Source: Occultella kanbiaonis
GTDB lineage: Bacteria > Actinomycetota > Actinomycetes > Actinomycetales > Beutenbergiaceae
Direction of reading: 5' to 3'
Length of the DNA: 64,000 nucleotides
Assembly (NCBI RefSeq): GCF_009708215.1
Contig: NZ_CP046175.1
Span: 496,001-560,000 of the forward strand
Shown here: positions 1 to 9,349 of the stretch, piece by piece
Layout of the letters: each line of letters starts with the position of its first letter
Numbering within the stretch: position 1 is the stretch's first letter
Notes under the pieces: model-generated
Databases searched by the model: none
The model's input: the letters and a program-made list of their open reading frames with translations, nothing else
Told to the model about the DNA's origin: nothing
Made by a program: the position numbers and the translations under genes

Positions 1-1
1 C

Positions 2-562
2 TCACCCGGACACGCTGCGCCGGAACGATCGCACTGCGAGGTCGGCCGCCACGTGCCGCGGGATGTCGCCGGCGCTGACCTCGGCGGCCGTGTAGAGGAT
101 CGCGTAGAACAGGTTCGCGGCCCACGCGTTCGGGATGTCCGCGGCGATCGCGCCCTCGGCGCGGGCCCGGTCCAGGAGCGGGGTCAGTCCATCGTCGGAG
201 TCGTCCGACGGCCAGTTCGGGTTCTCGGCGAACCGGTCCGGGTCCGCGTAGAGGAAGATCACCCGGTCGCCGATCTCGATACCCGTCCGCAGGTACGCCT
301 CGAGGGCGTCCATCGGATCGGCGCTCGTCGTGTCGGTGGCGTCCACCGTCTCGAGACAGTTCAACGAGTCGAGCAGGAGTGCGTCGACGAGCGCCTGGCG
401 ATCGGGGAAGTAGCGGTGCAACGTCGAGCGGCTGACCTCGGCGCGCTCCGCGATCGCCCCGAACGACGCCGAGTAGTCGCGTGCCCAGACCGCCGCCGCG
501 GCGTCCAGGATCGCAGCGCGGGTGCGGGCCCGCGCGCCACGTTCGATCTGATCCGTCGTCAC
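2..562 (-). CDS. TetR-family transcriptional regulator
   Basis: A 186-residue DNA-binding repressor. The N-terminal helix-turn-helix is clear (about residues 14-60, with the motif SRSTLHRYFPDRQALVDALL), followed by an all-helical ligand-binding domain with no specific family signature. The start is GTG at 562; a -10-like TATCCT (575-570) lies 7 nt upstream, so the mRNA is probably leaderless. It is divergent from the ABC exporter at 686, and the shared 123-bp gap carries a dyad over the exporter promoter. By analogy with other TetR/exporter pairs it probably represses that exporter and itself; the inducer is unknown. Confidence 0.9.
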   Translation of the reverse strand: MTTDQIERGARARTRAAILDAAAAVWARDYSASFGAIAERAEVSRSTLHRYFPDRQALVDALLLDSLNCLETVDATDTTSADPMDALEAYLRTGIEIGDRVIFLYADPDRFAENPNWPSDDSDDGLTPLLDRARAEGAIAADIPNAWAANLFYAILYTAAEVSAGDIPRHVAADLAVRSFRRSVSG

Positions 563-569
563 GACGCCG

Positions 570-575
570 AGGATA
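570..575 (-). promoter_or_regulatory. -10 element of TetR gene (leaderless)
   Basis: On the minus strand TATCCT (4/6 to the actinobacterial -10) ends 7 nt before the GTG start at 562, placing +1 at or next to the start codon. No clear -35 is seen. Inference only. Confidence 0.4.
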
Positions 576-604
576 GGCCGTCCGAAGCGGGTGCGCCATT
601 CCTG

Positions 605-634
605 TTGTCAAATAGGACAATCGTGTCGCACAAT
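605..634 (+). promoter_or_regulatory. Promoter of ABC exporter with overlapping dyad (probable TetR operator)
   Basis: A -35 TTGTCA (605-610) and -10 CACAAT (629-634) are separated by 18 bp. The -35 lies inside a dyad TTGTC-N6-GACAA (605-620), a plausible TetR operator. A second dyad ACAAT-N8-ATTGT (630-647) covers the -10 and likely start site. Binding by the divergent TetR protein is inferred from position. Confidence 0.5.
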
Positions 635-685
635 AGACCGGCATTGTCCCCTCCGGTCGGGTGGGGTGGCGGACGGAGGATGGAC

Positions 686-2572
686 ATGACGGATGTGTCG
701 GGCGCGACGGATTTGGCGGGCGCCGCGGACGCGGCGGGCGAGACCCGGGCCGCCGGATCGGCAGCCACGCCGGAACGCAGCACGCGCGAGAAGGTGCGCA
801 TCCTCTGGGGCTACGCCCGCCCGCACAAGGCGGTGATCGCCGTCGCCCTGGTCCTCGGCGCCATCGGCACGGCGGCCGAGCTGGCCACCCCACTCGTCAC
901 GAAGGCGGTGCTAGACGGGCTCGAGATGTCGGCCTCGCTGCGCACCCCGATCACGATCCTCGGAGTGCTGCTCGTGGCCGGGTCGGCCGTCGCCCTGATC
1001 CAGGGGATCATGCTCGGCACGCTCGCCGAACGGATCATCCTCGCGGCCCGCACCGGCCTGGTAGGCCACCTCCTGCGCGCCCGGGTCCAGGAGGTCACCG
1101 CACGTCCACCGGGGGAACTGGTCACGCGCGTCACGTCGGACACCCTCCTGATCCGGGAGGCCACCACGTCCAGCATCGTCAACTTCGTGAACGGGATCAT
1201 CGGCCTGGTCGGGGCGATCGTGCTGATGGCGTACCTGGACGCGGTGCTCCTCGGCGTGACGGTCGCCGTCCTGATCCTCGTCGGGATCTCGGTGGTCGCA
1301 CTGATGCCGCGGCTGTCGAAGGCCCAACAGGAGGCACAGGAGCACGTGGGTGCGCTGGGCGGCCGGCTCGAGGGGGTCATCCGAGCCCTCCGCACCGTGA
1401 AGTCCGCCCGAGCCGAGTCCCGTGAGACCGAACGGATCGGCGGCCATGCGCAGGCGTCGGCGCGCAGCGGCATCCGGGCGGTCAGGCTGGAGAACATCTC
1501 CTGGACGATCACCGGCGCGGGCGTGAACCTCGCCGTGATGATGCTGCTCGGAGTGGGCGCCTGGCGCGTGTCCACGGGGGCGATCACCGTGACCACGCTG
1601 GTCGCCTTCCTGCTCTATGTGTTCCAGCTGATGATGCCCGTGATGCTGCTGACCATGTCGCTGACCTCGCTCCAGTCCGGCCTGGCCGCGGCCGCGCGGA
1701 TCAAGGACGTCGAGGACATGGAGCTGGAGGTGGACGACGACGGCGCCCGCAATCCGCGCACTGACGGCGCCCGGGCCGGGGGTGCTCCGGGCGCCGAGGC
1801 GCCGGTGCTCCGGCTGCGCGACGTCACTTTCCGGTACCCGGAGGCCGGCGCCACCGCGCTCGACGGTGTCAGCCTCGACGTGCCGCGCCGTGGGCACACC
1901 GCGATCGTGGGACCTTCTGGGGCCGGGAAGACCACGATCATGTCGCTCCTGCTCCGGTTCCTGCACCCCACGCAGGGCGGCATCGAGCTCGACGGCCGTC
2001 CGTACCGGGAGTGGACGACCGCGGAGATCCGGTCCCGGATCGCCTACGTCGAGCAGGACACCCCGATCGTGCCCGGCACGTTGCGGGAGAACATCGCCTA
2101 CGCCTCGCCCGAGGCCACGGACGAGCAGGTGCGGGCCGCCGTCGACGTCCTGCGGCTGACCGAGCGCGTCGCGGCGATGCCGGACGGCCTGGACACCGAG
2201 GTGACCTCGTCGAACCTTTCCGGCGGCGAGCGGCAGCGGGTGGCCGTGGCGCGCGCCCTGGTCGCGCGGCCGGAGATCCTGCTGCTCGACGAGGCGACCG
2301 CCCAGCTGGACGGGCTCACCGAGGCGGCCCTCGCAGGCGCGATCGGCGAGGTGGCCAGGACCGGAACGGTGATCACGATCGCGCACCGGCTCTCGACGGT
2401 GGTCGATGCCGACCAGATCGTCCTGCTCGAGCACGGCCGGGTGCGGGGGATCGGGCGGCACGCCGAACTGCTCGAGAGCGATGAGCTGTACCGCGAGCTC
2501 GTCGCCGCGCTTCGGCTGGACGCGAGCACCGCGCGCACGGGCGAGGGGGAGCGGGTTCCGGCCCGGGCCTGA
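686..2572 (+). CDS. ABC exporter with fused membrane and ATPase domains
   Basis: A 628-residue type I ABC half-transporter: six predicted membrane segments in the first ~310 residues, then a nucleotide-binding domain. Visible motifs are Walker A GPSGAGKTT (about 409-417), signature LSGGERQR (from 511) and Walker B ILLLDEAT. Such proteins act as homodimers or heterodimers exporting drugs, lipids or peptides; the substrate cannot be read. The start was set at ATG 686 because GGAGG (675-679) is well spaced from it; the in-frame ATG at 680 abuts that site. It is the only gene in its transcript, so a homodimer is likely. Regulation is probably by the divergent TetR. Confidence 0.9.
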   Translation: MTDVSGATDLAGAADAAGETRAAGSAATPERSTREKVRILWGYARPHKAVIAVALVLGAIGTAAELATPLVTKAVLDGLEMSASLRTPITILGVLLVAGSAVALIQGIMLGTLAERIILAARTGLVGHLLRARVQEVTARPPGELVTRVTSDTLLIREATTSSIVNFVNGIIGLVGAIVLMAYLDAVLLGVTVAVLILVGISVVALMPRLSKAQQEAQEHVGALGGRLEGVIRALRTVKSARAESRETERIGGHAQASARSGIRAVRLENISWTITGAGVNLAVMMLLGVGAWRVSTGAITVTTLVAFLLYVFQLMMPVMLLTMSLTSLQSGLAAAARIKDVEDMELEVDDDGARNPRTDGARAGGAPGAEAPVLRLRDVTFRYPEAGATALDGVSLDVPRRGHTAIVGPSGAGKTTIMSLLLRFLHPTQGGIELDGRPYREWTTAEIRSRIAYVEQDTPIVPGTLRENIAYASPEATDEQVRAAVDVLRLTERVAAMPDGLDTEVTSSNLSGGERQRVAVARALVARPEILLLDEATAQLDGLTEAALAGAIGEVARTGTVITIAHRLSTVVDADQIVLLEHGRVRGIGRHAELLESDELYRELVAALRLDASTARTGEGERVPARA

Positions 2573-2609
2573 ACCGGACCTGCCCTCGGAGCGGCCGGGC
2601 CGGGCCGGG

Positions 2610-3314
2610 TCACGTCGGGGGGTCGTCCCAACTGCGATCGGAGACCTGGAAGGAGTCGCCGGGTGCGAACTCGTCGACGACGTCCCCCGCGAACCGCCTG
2701 ACCGTGCCCGCACCGAGGGCGGTCGCGATCCCGGCGGAGCACCGAACGCCCATGGTCTCCGGCAGCCCGATCACCGTGGTGTCATGGGTGCTCGACCAGT
2801 GGCTGGCGCTGGCATGCTGGGCGTCGGTGAAATGCGGCAGCACAGCGACGCCTGCGATGAGCGCCAGCCCGGTCAGGTCGCTGAGTCCGGGCTCGTTGGC
2901 GTCGTTGCCTTCGGCGATTGCAATGCTCTCGCACGCCAGCACGGCGCCGGCGCTACCTCCGTAGTAGTCGCCGCCGTCGCGCCAGAACTCGCGTATCGGT
3001 CGGGTGAAGCCGTGGGAGCGCACCTCGTCGAGGAGACGGAACGTGTTGCCACCACCGACGAACAGCAGGTCGGTGGACCCCGGGCACAGCTCCGAGGGCG
3101 CATGCTGCGCGAGGCCCTGCCAGGTCACGAGCTCATAGTCGACACCGAGCCGATCGAGGTTCCCGCGCAACCAGCCGTCAGCTGACGGCAGCATCTCGCG
3201 AGGTAGGGCGAAGGGCCAGTAGAGGATCCTCGTCCGAGGCCGATCCAGGATCGACCGCCACAGCGGCTCCTCATCGAGGGCACTGCCGCATCCGAGCCAG
3301 ACGGTCCCGCGCAT
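2610..3314 (-). CDS. Peptidase E-like (S51 family) protein
   Basis: A 234-residue cytoplasmic protein of the peptidase E/cyanophycinase-type serine hydrolase family, which cleaves Asp-X dipeptides. The nucleophile elbow GGSAGA places the catalytic serine at residue 121 and a histidine follows at 161 (LPHFTD), matching the spacing in E. coli PepE; the upstream loop GGGNTF is also typical. The frame is open further upstream to 3434, but the extension has no family similarity, so ATG at 3314 was chosen and gives the usual length. It stands alone, convergent with the exporter and divergent from the ZIP transporter. Confidence 0.85.
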   Translation of the reverse strand: MRGTVWLGCGSALDEEPLWRSILDRPRTRILYWPFALPREMLPSADGWLRGNLDRLGVDYELVTWQGLAQHAPSELCPGSTDLLFVGGGNTFRLLDEVRSHGFTRPIREFWRDGGDYYGGSAGAVLACESIAIAEGNDANEPGLSDLTGLALIAGVAVLPHFTDAQHASASHWSSTHDTTVIGLPETMGVRCSAGIATALGAGTVRRFAGDVVDEFAPGDSFQVSDRSWDDPPT

Positions 3315-3439
3315 GCTCAGACGATAGGCGGTCGCGTTGCCGCGTCGAGGACACGCCGCTAAATCACCGTCGCAGACATCTGCCGTCCGAACGTAGCGAG
3401 CCGCCACCACTCGCCGGGACCCTTGTCCTACCATCGGGC

Positions 3440-4129
3440 ATGCTCACGGCGCTCCTGTACGGGTTGGGCACCTCGGTGCCGATGCTGATAGGCGCGGTGA
3501 TCGGGTTGCGTTACGACCTGCCCACCAAGGTCCTCGCGGCGATGATGGCGTTCGGTGCGGGCACCATGATCGCGGCGGTGACCACCGAGCTGTTCCAGCC
3601 CGCGTTCGACAGCGAGGGCCTGCTGATCGCCGGCGCGGCGCTCCTGGGTGGTGCGCTCGTCTACGTGCTCGCGGACCGGCTGATCGAGCGCAAGCTCGGG
3701 CCGGCCGCGCTCGGCCCCGCGCTCATGCTCGGCGCGCTCCTCGACGGAATCCCGGAGAACACCGCGCTGGGTGTCAGCCTGACCGGTGCCGGCGGGATCG
3801 TGCTGCTGGTGGCGGTCGCCGTCGGCAACGTCCCCGAGGCGATGGCGGGTGCGGCCTCGATGCGCAGGCAGCCGGGCTTCGCGCCGCGGCGCGCGCTCTG
3901 GATGTGGGCGGGCACGGCGATCCTGCTGACCGTGGTCGTCGTGGCGGCGTGGGCGGTCAGCGACGTGATCTCCGCCCGCAGCATCTCGGTGGTCCAGGCG
4001 TTCGCCGGCGGCGCCACCCTCGCGGTACTCGCCGACTCGCTGATGCCGGAGGCCTATCGCGACGGCGGATGGTGGGTCGGGCTGTCCACGGCCGTCGGGT
4101 TCCTGGTCGCCTTCGCGCTCGGCGGGTGA
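3440..4129 (+). CDS. ZIP-family metal transporter
   Basis: A 229-residue integral membrane protein with about eight hydrophobic helices, related to ZIP transporters that import Zn2+ or other divalent metals. The metal-site helices are visible as LDGIPENTALG (about residues 101-111) and VGNVPEAMAG (about 131-140), equivalent to the H-x-x-P-E-G/N helices IV and V. The usual histidine of helix IV is replaced by aspartate, so metal specificity may differ. It stands alone; no metal-responsive regulator is adjacent. Confidence 0.8.
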   Translation: MLTALLYGLGTSVPMLIGAVIGLRYDLPTKVLAAMMAFGAGTMIAAVTTELFQPAFDSEGLLIAGAALLGGALVYVLADRLIERKLGPAALGPALMLGALLDGIPENTALGVSLTGAGGIVLLVAVAVGNVPEAMAGAASMRRQPGFAPRRALWMWAGTAILLTVVVVAAWAVSDVISARSISVVQAFAGGATLAVLADSLMPEAYRDGGWWVGLSTAVGFLVAFALGG

Positions 4130-4133
4130 CCCC

Positions 4134-4191
4134 TTGCCAGGTGCCCGCCTCCTCACGTAGCATCATCGTCGATGCGTATCGATGACGATCG
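4134..4191 (+). promoter_or_regulatory. Leaderless promoter and autoregulatory operator of LacI gene
   Basis: A -35 TTGCCA (4134-4139), 18-bp spacer and -10 TAGCAT (4158-4163) put +1 at about 4170-4172, where the ATG (4172) lies. A 14-bp palindrome TCGAT-GCGT-ATCGA (4169-4182) covers +1 and the start codon. The surrounding 25 bp (4167-4191) recur almost exactly, inverted, at 5301-5326 after the gene. A LacI-type site with a central CG is the natural reading, implying that this protein represses its own gene. Confidence 0.6.
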
Positions 4192-5263
4192 TGCCGACGA
4201 GCGGACGGACCCCGTGGGTCCGGCCGGGAGCGTGCCGCCGGGGCGCCGGGGCAGGCTCGCTCCGACGAGCAAGGACGTCGCGCGGGTCGCGGGCGTCTCG
4301 CAGAGCACGGTCTCCTACGTGATGAGCGGCAAGCGCCCGATCTCGGAGAAGACCCGCCGCAGCGTGCTCGAGGCGATCGACCAGCTCACCTATGAGCCGA
4401 ACGCCGGTGCCCGGGCACTCGCCGGCCACCGCACGAACGTCGTCGGTCTGGTGGTGCCGTTCCACAATCCGGAGGCGGCGAGCGGGCTGATGGCCTTCGC
4501 CGAGGAGATCGCGGTCATCGCCCGCGGTCGCGACTACGACGTGCTGATGCTGACGGCGGCCGAAGGGCCGGCCGGGCTCGTCCGGGTGCAGCGGCGGGCG
4601 ATGTGCGATGCCGCGATCGTCATGGAGATCACGACCGACGACCCCCGCGCGGCCATCGCCCGCGAGCTCGAGATGCCGGTCATCTTCATCGGCGTCCCGG
4701 ACGACCGGGACGGCCTGCACTGCATCGACTTCGACTTCGAGACCGCCGGCCGGCTGCTCGTCGACGAGCTCGCCGACGCCGGTTGCCCGGAGATCGCCGT
4801 ACTCGGGTGGTCCGAGGAGCGGGTCGGTCTGGGCATCAACTACGTCCCACGGTTCCGGGAGAGCGCCCGGGCGCGCGCGGCCGAGCGTGGGGTCCCACTG
4901 CGCTGGATCAGCGCGCCGCACACCCGCACCGGGGTCGAGGGCTACCTCGACGCCGCGCTCGGGCCCGACGGCGGCCCCCATCCCGGGCTGCTCACCGTGC
5001 ACAGTCCGCATGACGTCGGCGCCGCACTGCAGCAACGCGCCCTGGTGCCGGGCCGCGACCTCGATGTGGTGTCGCTGTGCACCGATGTGGAGGCGCAGGC
5101 GCAGCCCGTCCCGCCCACCGCGGTATCCACCCAGCCCCGGGACGTGTCCCGGCTGGCGATGGCCTGGATGTTCGACCTGCTCGCCGGGGACGTTCCCGCC
5201 GAACTGCGTCTCGTGGAGGCGCGCCTGACCAGGCGCGGCTCCGTCCGTCCGAGCGGCAGCTAG
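4172..5263 (+). CDS. LacI-family transcriptional regulator
   Basis: A 363-residue repressor. After a ~30-residue N-terminal extension the HTH is evident (SKDVARVAGVSQSTVSYVM, about residues 32-50), followed by the hinge helix region (NAGARALAG) and a periplasmic-binding-protein-like effector domain. It precedes the sugar operon at 5395 in the same orientation. Two copies of one operator-like sequence lie at its own start (4167-4191) and in front of the operon (5301-5326), so it probably represses both until the imported sugar or a metabolite binds. The start at ATG 4172 is supported by the promoter spacing (leaderless). Confidence 0.92.
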   Translation: MRIDDDRADERTDPVGPAGSVPPGRRGRLAPTSKDVARVAGVSQSTVSYVMSGKRPISEKTRRSVLEAIDQLTYEPNAGARALAGHRTNVVGLVVPFHNPEAASGLMAFAEEIAVIARGRDYDVLMLTAAEGPAGLVRVQRRAMCDAAIVMEITTDDPRAAIARELEMPVIFIGVPDDRDGLHCIDFDFETAGRLLVDELADAGCPEIAVLGWSEERVGLGINYVPRFRESARARAAERGVPLRWISAPHTRTGVEGYLDAALGPDGGPHPGLLTVHSPHDVGAALQQRALVPGRDLDVVSLCTDVEAQAQPVPPTAVSTQPRDVSRLAMAWMFDLLAGDVPAELRLVEARLTRRGSVRPSGS

Positions 5264-5300
5264 CTCCGCTCGCGACAACCCATGTCCGCCACAACCCATC

Positions 5301-5347
5301 CGATCGTCCATCGATACGCATCGACGCCGCCCGATCCAGATGATCGG
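5301..5347. promoter_or_regulatory. LacI operator before sugar operon, plus second dyad
   Basis: Bases 5301-5326 are the inverted copy of 4167-4191, differing by one inserted base, and contain TCGATACGCATCGA (5311-5324). Just downstream lies CCGATC-N5-GATCGG (5331-5347). A further hairpin GCCCAC-N6-GTGGGC (5357-5374) precedes the ribosome-binding site of the binding-protein gene. No convincing -35/-10 pair was found here. Confidence 0.55.
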
Positions 5348-5394
5348 TCCGGTTCAGCCCACGAGGACGTGGGCCTGACAGAGAGGAACGAGAG

Positions 5395-6636
5395 ATGACC
5401 AGGTTCTCCAGAGCCCGAGTTGCGATCGCCGCGGCGGCCGCGCTGCCGCTGGTGCTCGTGGCCGCGTGCAGCGGCTCCGACGGTGGCACGGACGGCGACG
5501 GCGGTGGTGACGGCGATGTCACCGAGCTGCACGTCCTCGACTACTACAACAACGACCCGAACAAGACGGTCTGGCAGGGCGTCCTCGATGCCTGCGCCGC
5601 CGAGGTCGGCGTGGAACTGAACCGCGAGTCGGTTCCGGGCGGCGACCTGATCGCGAAGGTGCTGCAGATGAGCTCCTCGCGCACCCTGCCCGACGTCCTC
5701 ATGCTCGACAACCCCGACGTCCAGCAGATCGCCGAGAGCGGGGCGCTGGCGCCGCTGTCCCAGTTCGGGCTCGACCCGGGCGGGATCGCCGAGGGCGTCC
5801 TGTCCGCCTCCACCTACGAGGACGAGCTGTACGCGCTGCAGCCGGTGACCAACACGATCGCGCTCTTCTACAACACCCAGGTCCTGGCGGACGCCGGGAT
5901 CGAACCGCCCACCACCTGGGAGGAGCTCGAGACCGCGGCGGCCGCGTTGACCGAGGGGGACCAGTACGGTCTCGCCCTGTCGGCGATCAACACCTACGAG
6001 GGCACCTGGCAGTTCCTGCCGTTCATGTGGTCCAACGGCGGCGACGAGGCGGACATCGCGACCGAGGAGGTCGCCGGGGCACTGCAGCTGTGGAAGGACC
6101 TGCTGGACTCGGGGTCCATGTCGCAGTCGGTGGTCACCTGGTCGCAGGCGGACGTCGCGGACCAGTTCTCCAGTGGCAACGCCGCGATGATGGTCAACGG
6201 CCCCTGGAACTTCGGCACGCTCGCGGAGAACGCCGAGCTCGAGTACGGCATCGTCCCGATCCCGGCGCCCGCGGCCGGCGACACCGTGGTCTCGCCCTTC
6301 GGCGGCGAGGCCTGGGCGGTCCCGCAGACCGGCGACGACGCGCGGATGGCCGTCGCCGCCGAGTTCGTCCAGTGCCTGGTCGGTGAGGATGCGGTGGTCG
6401 ACGCCGCGGTCGGGACCAACACGGTGCCGACCGACCCGTCCCTGTCCGCCGCCGTCGTCGAGCAGGTCCCGAACCTCGCCTCGTTCGCCGAACAGGTCCC
6501 GGACCTGCGCGCACGCACCGGTGAGCTCGGGCCCGAGTGGCCGACCCAGGCGACGGCGATCTACGAGGCGGTCCAGAACGCTCTCGTCGGAGGCATGAGC
6601 CCGGAGGACGCGTTGGCCCAGGCGCAGAACGGCTGA
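5395..6636 (+). CDS. Sugar ABC transporter solute-binding lipoprotein
   Basis: A 413-residue extracellular family 1 substrate-binding protein. The N-terminus has an Arg-rich n-region, a hydrophobic stretch and the lipobox LVAAC with Cys at residue 24, so it is exported and lipid-anchored. The rest has the usual maltose-binding-protein layout, with NGPWNFG near residues 266-272. A good ribosome site (GAGAGG) precedes ATG. It heads an operon with two permeases (6641, 7615), a ThuA-like protein and a Gfo/Idh/MocA enzyme. The ligand is unknown, probably an oligosaccharide or glycoside. Confidence 0.9.
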   Translation: MTRFSRARVAIAAAAALPLVLVAACSGSDGGTDGDGGGDGDVTELHVLDYYNNDPNKTVWQGVLDACAAEVGVELNRESVPGGDLIAKVLQMSSSRTLPDVLMLDNPDVQQIAESGALAPLSQFGLDPGGIAEGVLSASTYEDELYALQPVTNTIALFYNTQVLADAGIEPPTTWEELETAAAALTEGDQYGLALSAINTYEGTWQFLPFMWSNGGDEADIATEEVAGALQLWKDLLDSGSMSQSVVTWSQADVADQFSSGNAAMMVNGPWNFGTLAENAELEYGIVPIPAPAAGDTVVSPFGGEAWAVPQTGDDARMAVAAEFVQCLVGEDAVVDAAVGTNTVPTDPSLSAAVVEQVPNLASFAEQVPDLRARTGELGPEWPTQATAIYEAVQNALVGGMSPEDALAQAQNG

Positions 6637-6640
6637 GCCG

Positions 6641-7600
6641 GTGACCTCCACCGAAGTACGGGTCGGGTCCGGTGGGCTGGCCCCGCCGGGCCCGGCCCGG
6701 CCGGCCCGCCGCCGATCGTCCGGTCGCGGACGCCTCGTCCAGGTCGCATTCCTGATCCCTGCCGCTGTCTATCTGGTGCTGTTCTTCGGCTACCCCGTCG
6801 TCAAGAACATCACCATGGGCTTCCAGGAGTACACGACCAGGACCTTCTACACGGGCGAGGCGCCCTGGGTCGGGTTCGCGAACTACGTCACCGCCGTGAC
6901 CGACCCGGTGTTCGACCGTGCCCTGCTCAACACCGGCCTGTTCACGGTCGGATCCATCCTCGGGCAGTTCACGATCGGCCTGGCCATCGCACTGTTCTTC
7001 CACCGGCGGTTCCACCTCTCCGGCGTGCTGCGCTCGTTGTTGCTGCTGCCGTGGCTGGTGCCGATGATCGCTGCGTCGGCGGTCTGGCGGTGGATCCTCG
7101 ACACCGATCACGGGGTCCTGAACCGGACCCTCGACCTGCTGCCGTTCCTGGACGGCCGCCCTGCCTGGCTGACGTCGACCACGTTGGCGCTGGTCGCCGT
7201 CATCATCGTGAACATCTGGCTCGGGATCCCGTTCAACGCGACGATCCTGTACGGCGGCCTGCAGGAGATCCCCGAGGAGCTGTACGAGGCGGGCTCGCTC
7301 GACGGCGCCACCGGGGCCCGCGCGTTCCGGCACATCACCTGGCCGCTGCTGCGCGGCGTGGTCACGGTCGTTCTCGTGCTGGGCGTCGTCTACACGCTGA
7401 AGGTGCTCGACGTCATCCTGGGTCTGACCAACGGTGGTCCCGCCAACGCGACCCAGACGATCTCGACGTTCTCGTACCACATGTCGTTCCGCGAGTTCGA
7501 CTTCGGGGTGGGCGCCGCACTGGGCAACATCCTGGTGTTGATCTCGCTCGTGTTCGCCATCGTCTACCTGCGCCTCAACCGGCGCGCCATCGACGAGTAG
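6641..7600 (+). CDS. Sugar ABC transporter permease (MalF type)
   Basis: A 319-residue inner-membrane permease with about six transmembrane helices and the cytoplasmic EAA loop (LYEAGSLDGATGARAF, from about residue 214) that docks the ATPase. GTG start four nucleotides after the binding-protein stop. It pairs with the permease at 7615. No ATP-binding subunit is encoded in this operon, so a shared ATPase must act from elsewhere. Confidence 0.9.
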   Translation: MTSTEVRVGSGGLAPPGPARPARRRSSGRGRLVQVAFLIPAAVYLVLFFGYPVVKNITMGFQEYTTRTFYTGEAPWVGFANYVTAVTDPVFDRALLNTGLFTVGSILGQFTIGLAIALFFHRRFHLSGVLRSLLLLPWLVPMIAASAVWRWILDTDHGVLNRTLDLLPFLDGRPAWLTSTTLALVAVIIVNIWLGIPFNATILYGGLQEIPEELYEAGSLDGATGARAFRHITWPLLRGVVTVVLVLGVVYTLKVLDVILGLTNGGPANATQTISTFSYHMSFREFDFGVGAALGNILVLISLVFAIVYLRLNRRAIDE

Positions 7601-7614
7601 AGGCTGGAGGTCTC

Positions 7615-8496
7615 ATGAGTGCCGCAGTTCCGATCGCCCGGCGAGCAGCCGGCGGCGACACCGCCGGTCGCGCGTCGAGGGTGCCAACCCCGCGCCGGCC
7701 CGGCCACACGATCCTCGGCGTGATCATCATCGCCGTCATGCTGTTTCCGCTCTATTGGATGCTCAACGTCTCGCTGCAACCGGCGGGCAACGCCTCGGCG
7801 ACGCCGTGGCTGCCCCTCGACCTCTCCTTGGACGGCTACCGGACCGCGCTGGCCGAGCAGGGCGGCAACCTGGTCACGAGCCTGATCATCAGCCTCGGCG
7901 CCGTGGTGTTCAGCCTGCTGATCGCGGCGCCGGCCGCGTACGCCCTGGCGCACTTCCGGTTCGGCAAGTGGGTCGTCGTGTTCCTGTTCGCCGTGCTGAC
8001 CACCCAGATGGTGCCAGGCATCGTCGTCGCGAACGCCCTGTACAGCGCGTACAGCGACCTCGGGCTGCTGAACACCTACGTCGGCCTGATCCTGGCCGAC
8101 TCGGCGGCAGGCATCCCGTTCTCGATCATCCTGATGCGGGCCTTCATGATGGGCATCCCGGCTTCGATCGTCGAGGCGGCCTACGTCGACGGCGCGGGTC
8201 CGGTCCGCGCGTTCGTGTCCGTCGTGCTGCCGATCAGCCGCAACGCCCTCATCACCTCGGCGCTGTTCATCTTCCTGTTCGCGTGGGGCGACTTCCTGTT
8301 CGCGCTCACGCTGACGACGTCGGAGAGCATGCGTCCGATCACGCTCGGCCTGTACAGCTACATCGGCGGCTTCGTGAGCGACTGGTCGCCGATCATGGCG
8401 ACCGCCGTGCTCTCCTCGCTGCCGGCCATCGCCCTGCTGGTCCTCGCCCAGCGCTACGTCGCGGCCGGGGTCACCGGCGGCGCGGTCAAGTCCTGA
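7615..8496 (+). CDS. Sugar ABC transporter permease (MalG type)
   Basis: A 293-residue permease with about six transmembrane helices, a MalG-type first periplasmic loop and an EAA-loop region [18 protein letters not shown] at 7615 follows a CTGGAGG ribosome site; the frame is open upstream only as an antisense-like shadow of the preceding permease. It is the heterodimer partner of the 6641 protein. Confidence 0.9.
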   Translation: MSAAVPIARRAAGGDTAGRASRVPTPRRPGHTILGVIIIAVMLFPLYWMLNVSLQPAGNASATPWLPLDLSLDGYRTALAEQGGNLVTSLIISLGAVVFSLLIAAPAAYALAHFRFGKWVVVFLFAVLTTQMVPGIVVANALYSAYSDLGLLNTYVGLILADSAAGIPFSIILMRAFMMGIPASIVEAAYVDGAGPVRAFVSVVLPISRNALITSALFIFLFAWGDFLFALTLTTSESMRPITLGLYSYIGGFVSDWSPIMATAVLSSLPAIALLVLAQRYVAAGVTGGAVKS

Positions 8497-8527
8497 GTTC
8501 CTTCACCAACAACCTAGGAGTCCACAC

Positions 8528-9349
8528 ATGTCCGAACCGATCCGGGTCCTCGTCTGGGGCGAGAACCGTCACGAGCAGCTCGAACCGGCCGTCGCGCAGC
8601 GCTATCCCGACGGGATGCATGGGGCGATCGCGCAGGGGATCGAGGCGAACCTCGGCAGCCGCGTCCGGGTGCGCACCACCACCCTGGACGAGCCCGAGCA
8701 CGGCCTCACCGAGGAGGTGCTGGCCGACACCGACGTGCTGATCTGGTGGGGCCACGCCGCGCACGGCGAGGTTGCCGACGAGGTGGTCGAGCGGGCCCAC
8801 CGGCACGTGCTGGAGGGCATGGGGCTGATCGTGCTGCACTCGGGGCACTGGTCGAAACTGTTCATGAAGCTGATGGGCACCACCTGCACGCTGCGGTGGC
8901 GTACCGAGCATGACCGCGAGCTGGTGTGGACGGTCGACGCGACGCACCCGATCGCGCAGGGCATCCCGCACCCGATGATCATCGAGGAGGACGAGATGTA
9001 CGGGGAGCAGTTCGACATCCCCACCCCGGACGAGCTCATCTTCATCTCCTCCTTCAGTGGCGGCGAGGTGTTCCGGTCCGGTTGCACGTTCCGGCGCGGC
9101 CACGGCAGGATCTTCTACTTCCGCCCCGGCGACCAGGACTTCCCGACCTACTTCCACGAGGGCGTGCGCCGGGTCATCTCGAACGGTGTCGAGTGGGCGC
9201 ACACGGTGCGGCCCGAGCGGAGCCTGCCGACCCTGTTGCGGTACGAGACGGAGGACTTCTACAACGGGCACGGCTACGGCGGTGCGCTGAGCGCCGAAGC
9301 CACGGTGGCGGCCGAGCAGCGGGCCACCGCACCCGCGGGCGCCGAGTGA
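8528..9349 (+). CDS. ThuA-like trehalose utilization family protein
   Basis: A 273-residue protein of the ThuA family, a glutamine-amidotransferase-like fold. Recognisable stretches are [10 protein letters not shown] at the N-terminus, [25 protein letters not shown] and [16 protein letters not shown]. ThuA proteins occur with ThuB-type oxidoreductases in disaccharide catabolism via 3-keto sugars in rhizobia. The same pairing occurs here, since the next gene is a Gfo/Idh/MocA enzyme overlapping by four bases. It is cytoplasmic. The precise reaction is unknown even for the family. Confidence 0.88.
   Translation: MSEPIRVLVWGENRHEQLEPAVAQRYPDGMHGAIAQGIEANLGSRVRVRTTTLDEPEHGLTEEVLADTDVLIWWGHAAHGEVADEVVERAHRHVLEGMGLIVLHSGHWSKLFMKLMGTTCTLRWRTEHDRELVWTVDATHPIAQGIPHPMIIEEDEMYGEQFDIPTPDELIFISSFSGGEVFRSGCTFRRGHGRIFYFRPGDQDFPTYFHEGVRRVISNGVEWAHTVRPERSLPTLLRYETEDFYNGHGYGGALSAEATVAAEQRATAPAGAE

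Noticed and set aside
911-2713. A 600-codon open frame antisense to the ABC exporter
   Set aside because: Its product is Arg/Gly/Pro-rich low-complexity sequence typical of the shadow frame of high-GC genes, and the exporter on the other strand has all ABC motifs.
5357-5374. Hairpin in the 5' untranslated region of the first binding-protein gene considered as a riboswitch
   Set aside because: A single 6-bp stem without a conserved aptamer core; probably a structured leader only.
5260-6651. A 463-codon open frame antisense to the first binding-protein gene
   Set aside because: Same high-GC shadow effect; no ribosome site or family features, while the other strand has a lipoprotein signal and good start.
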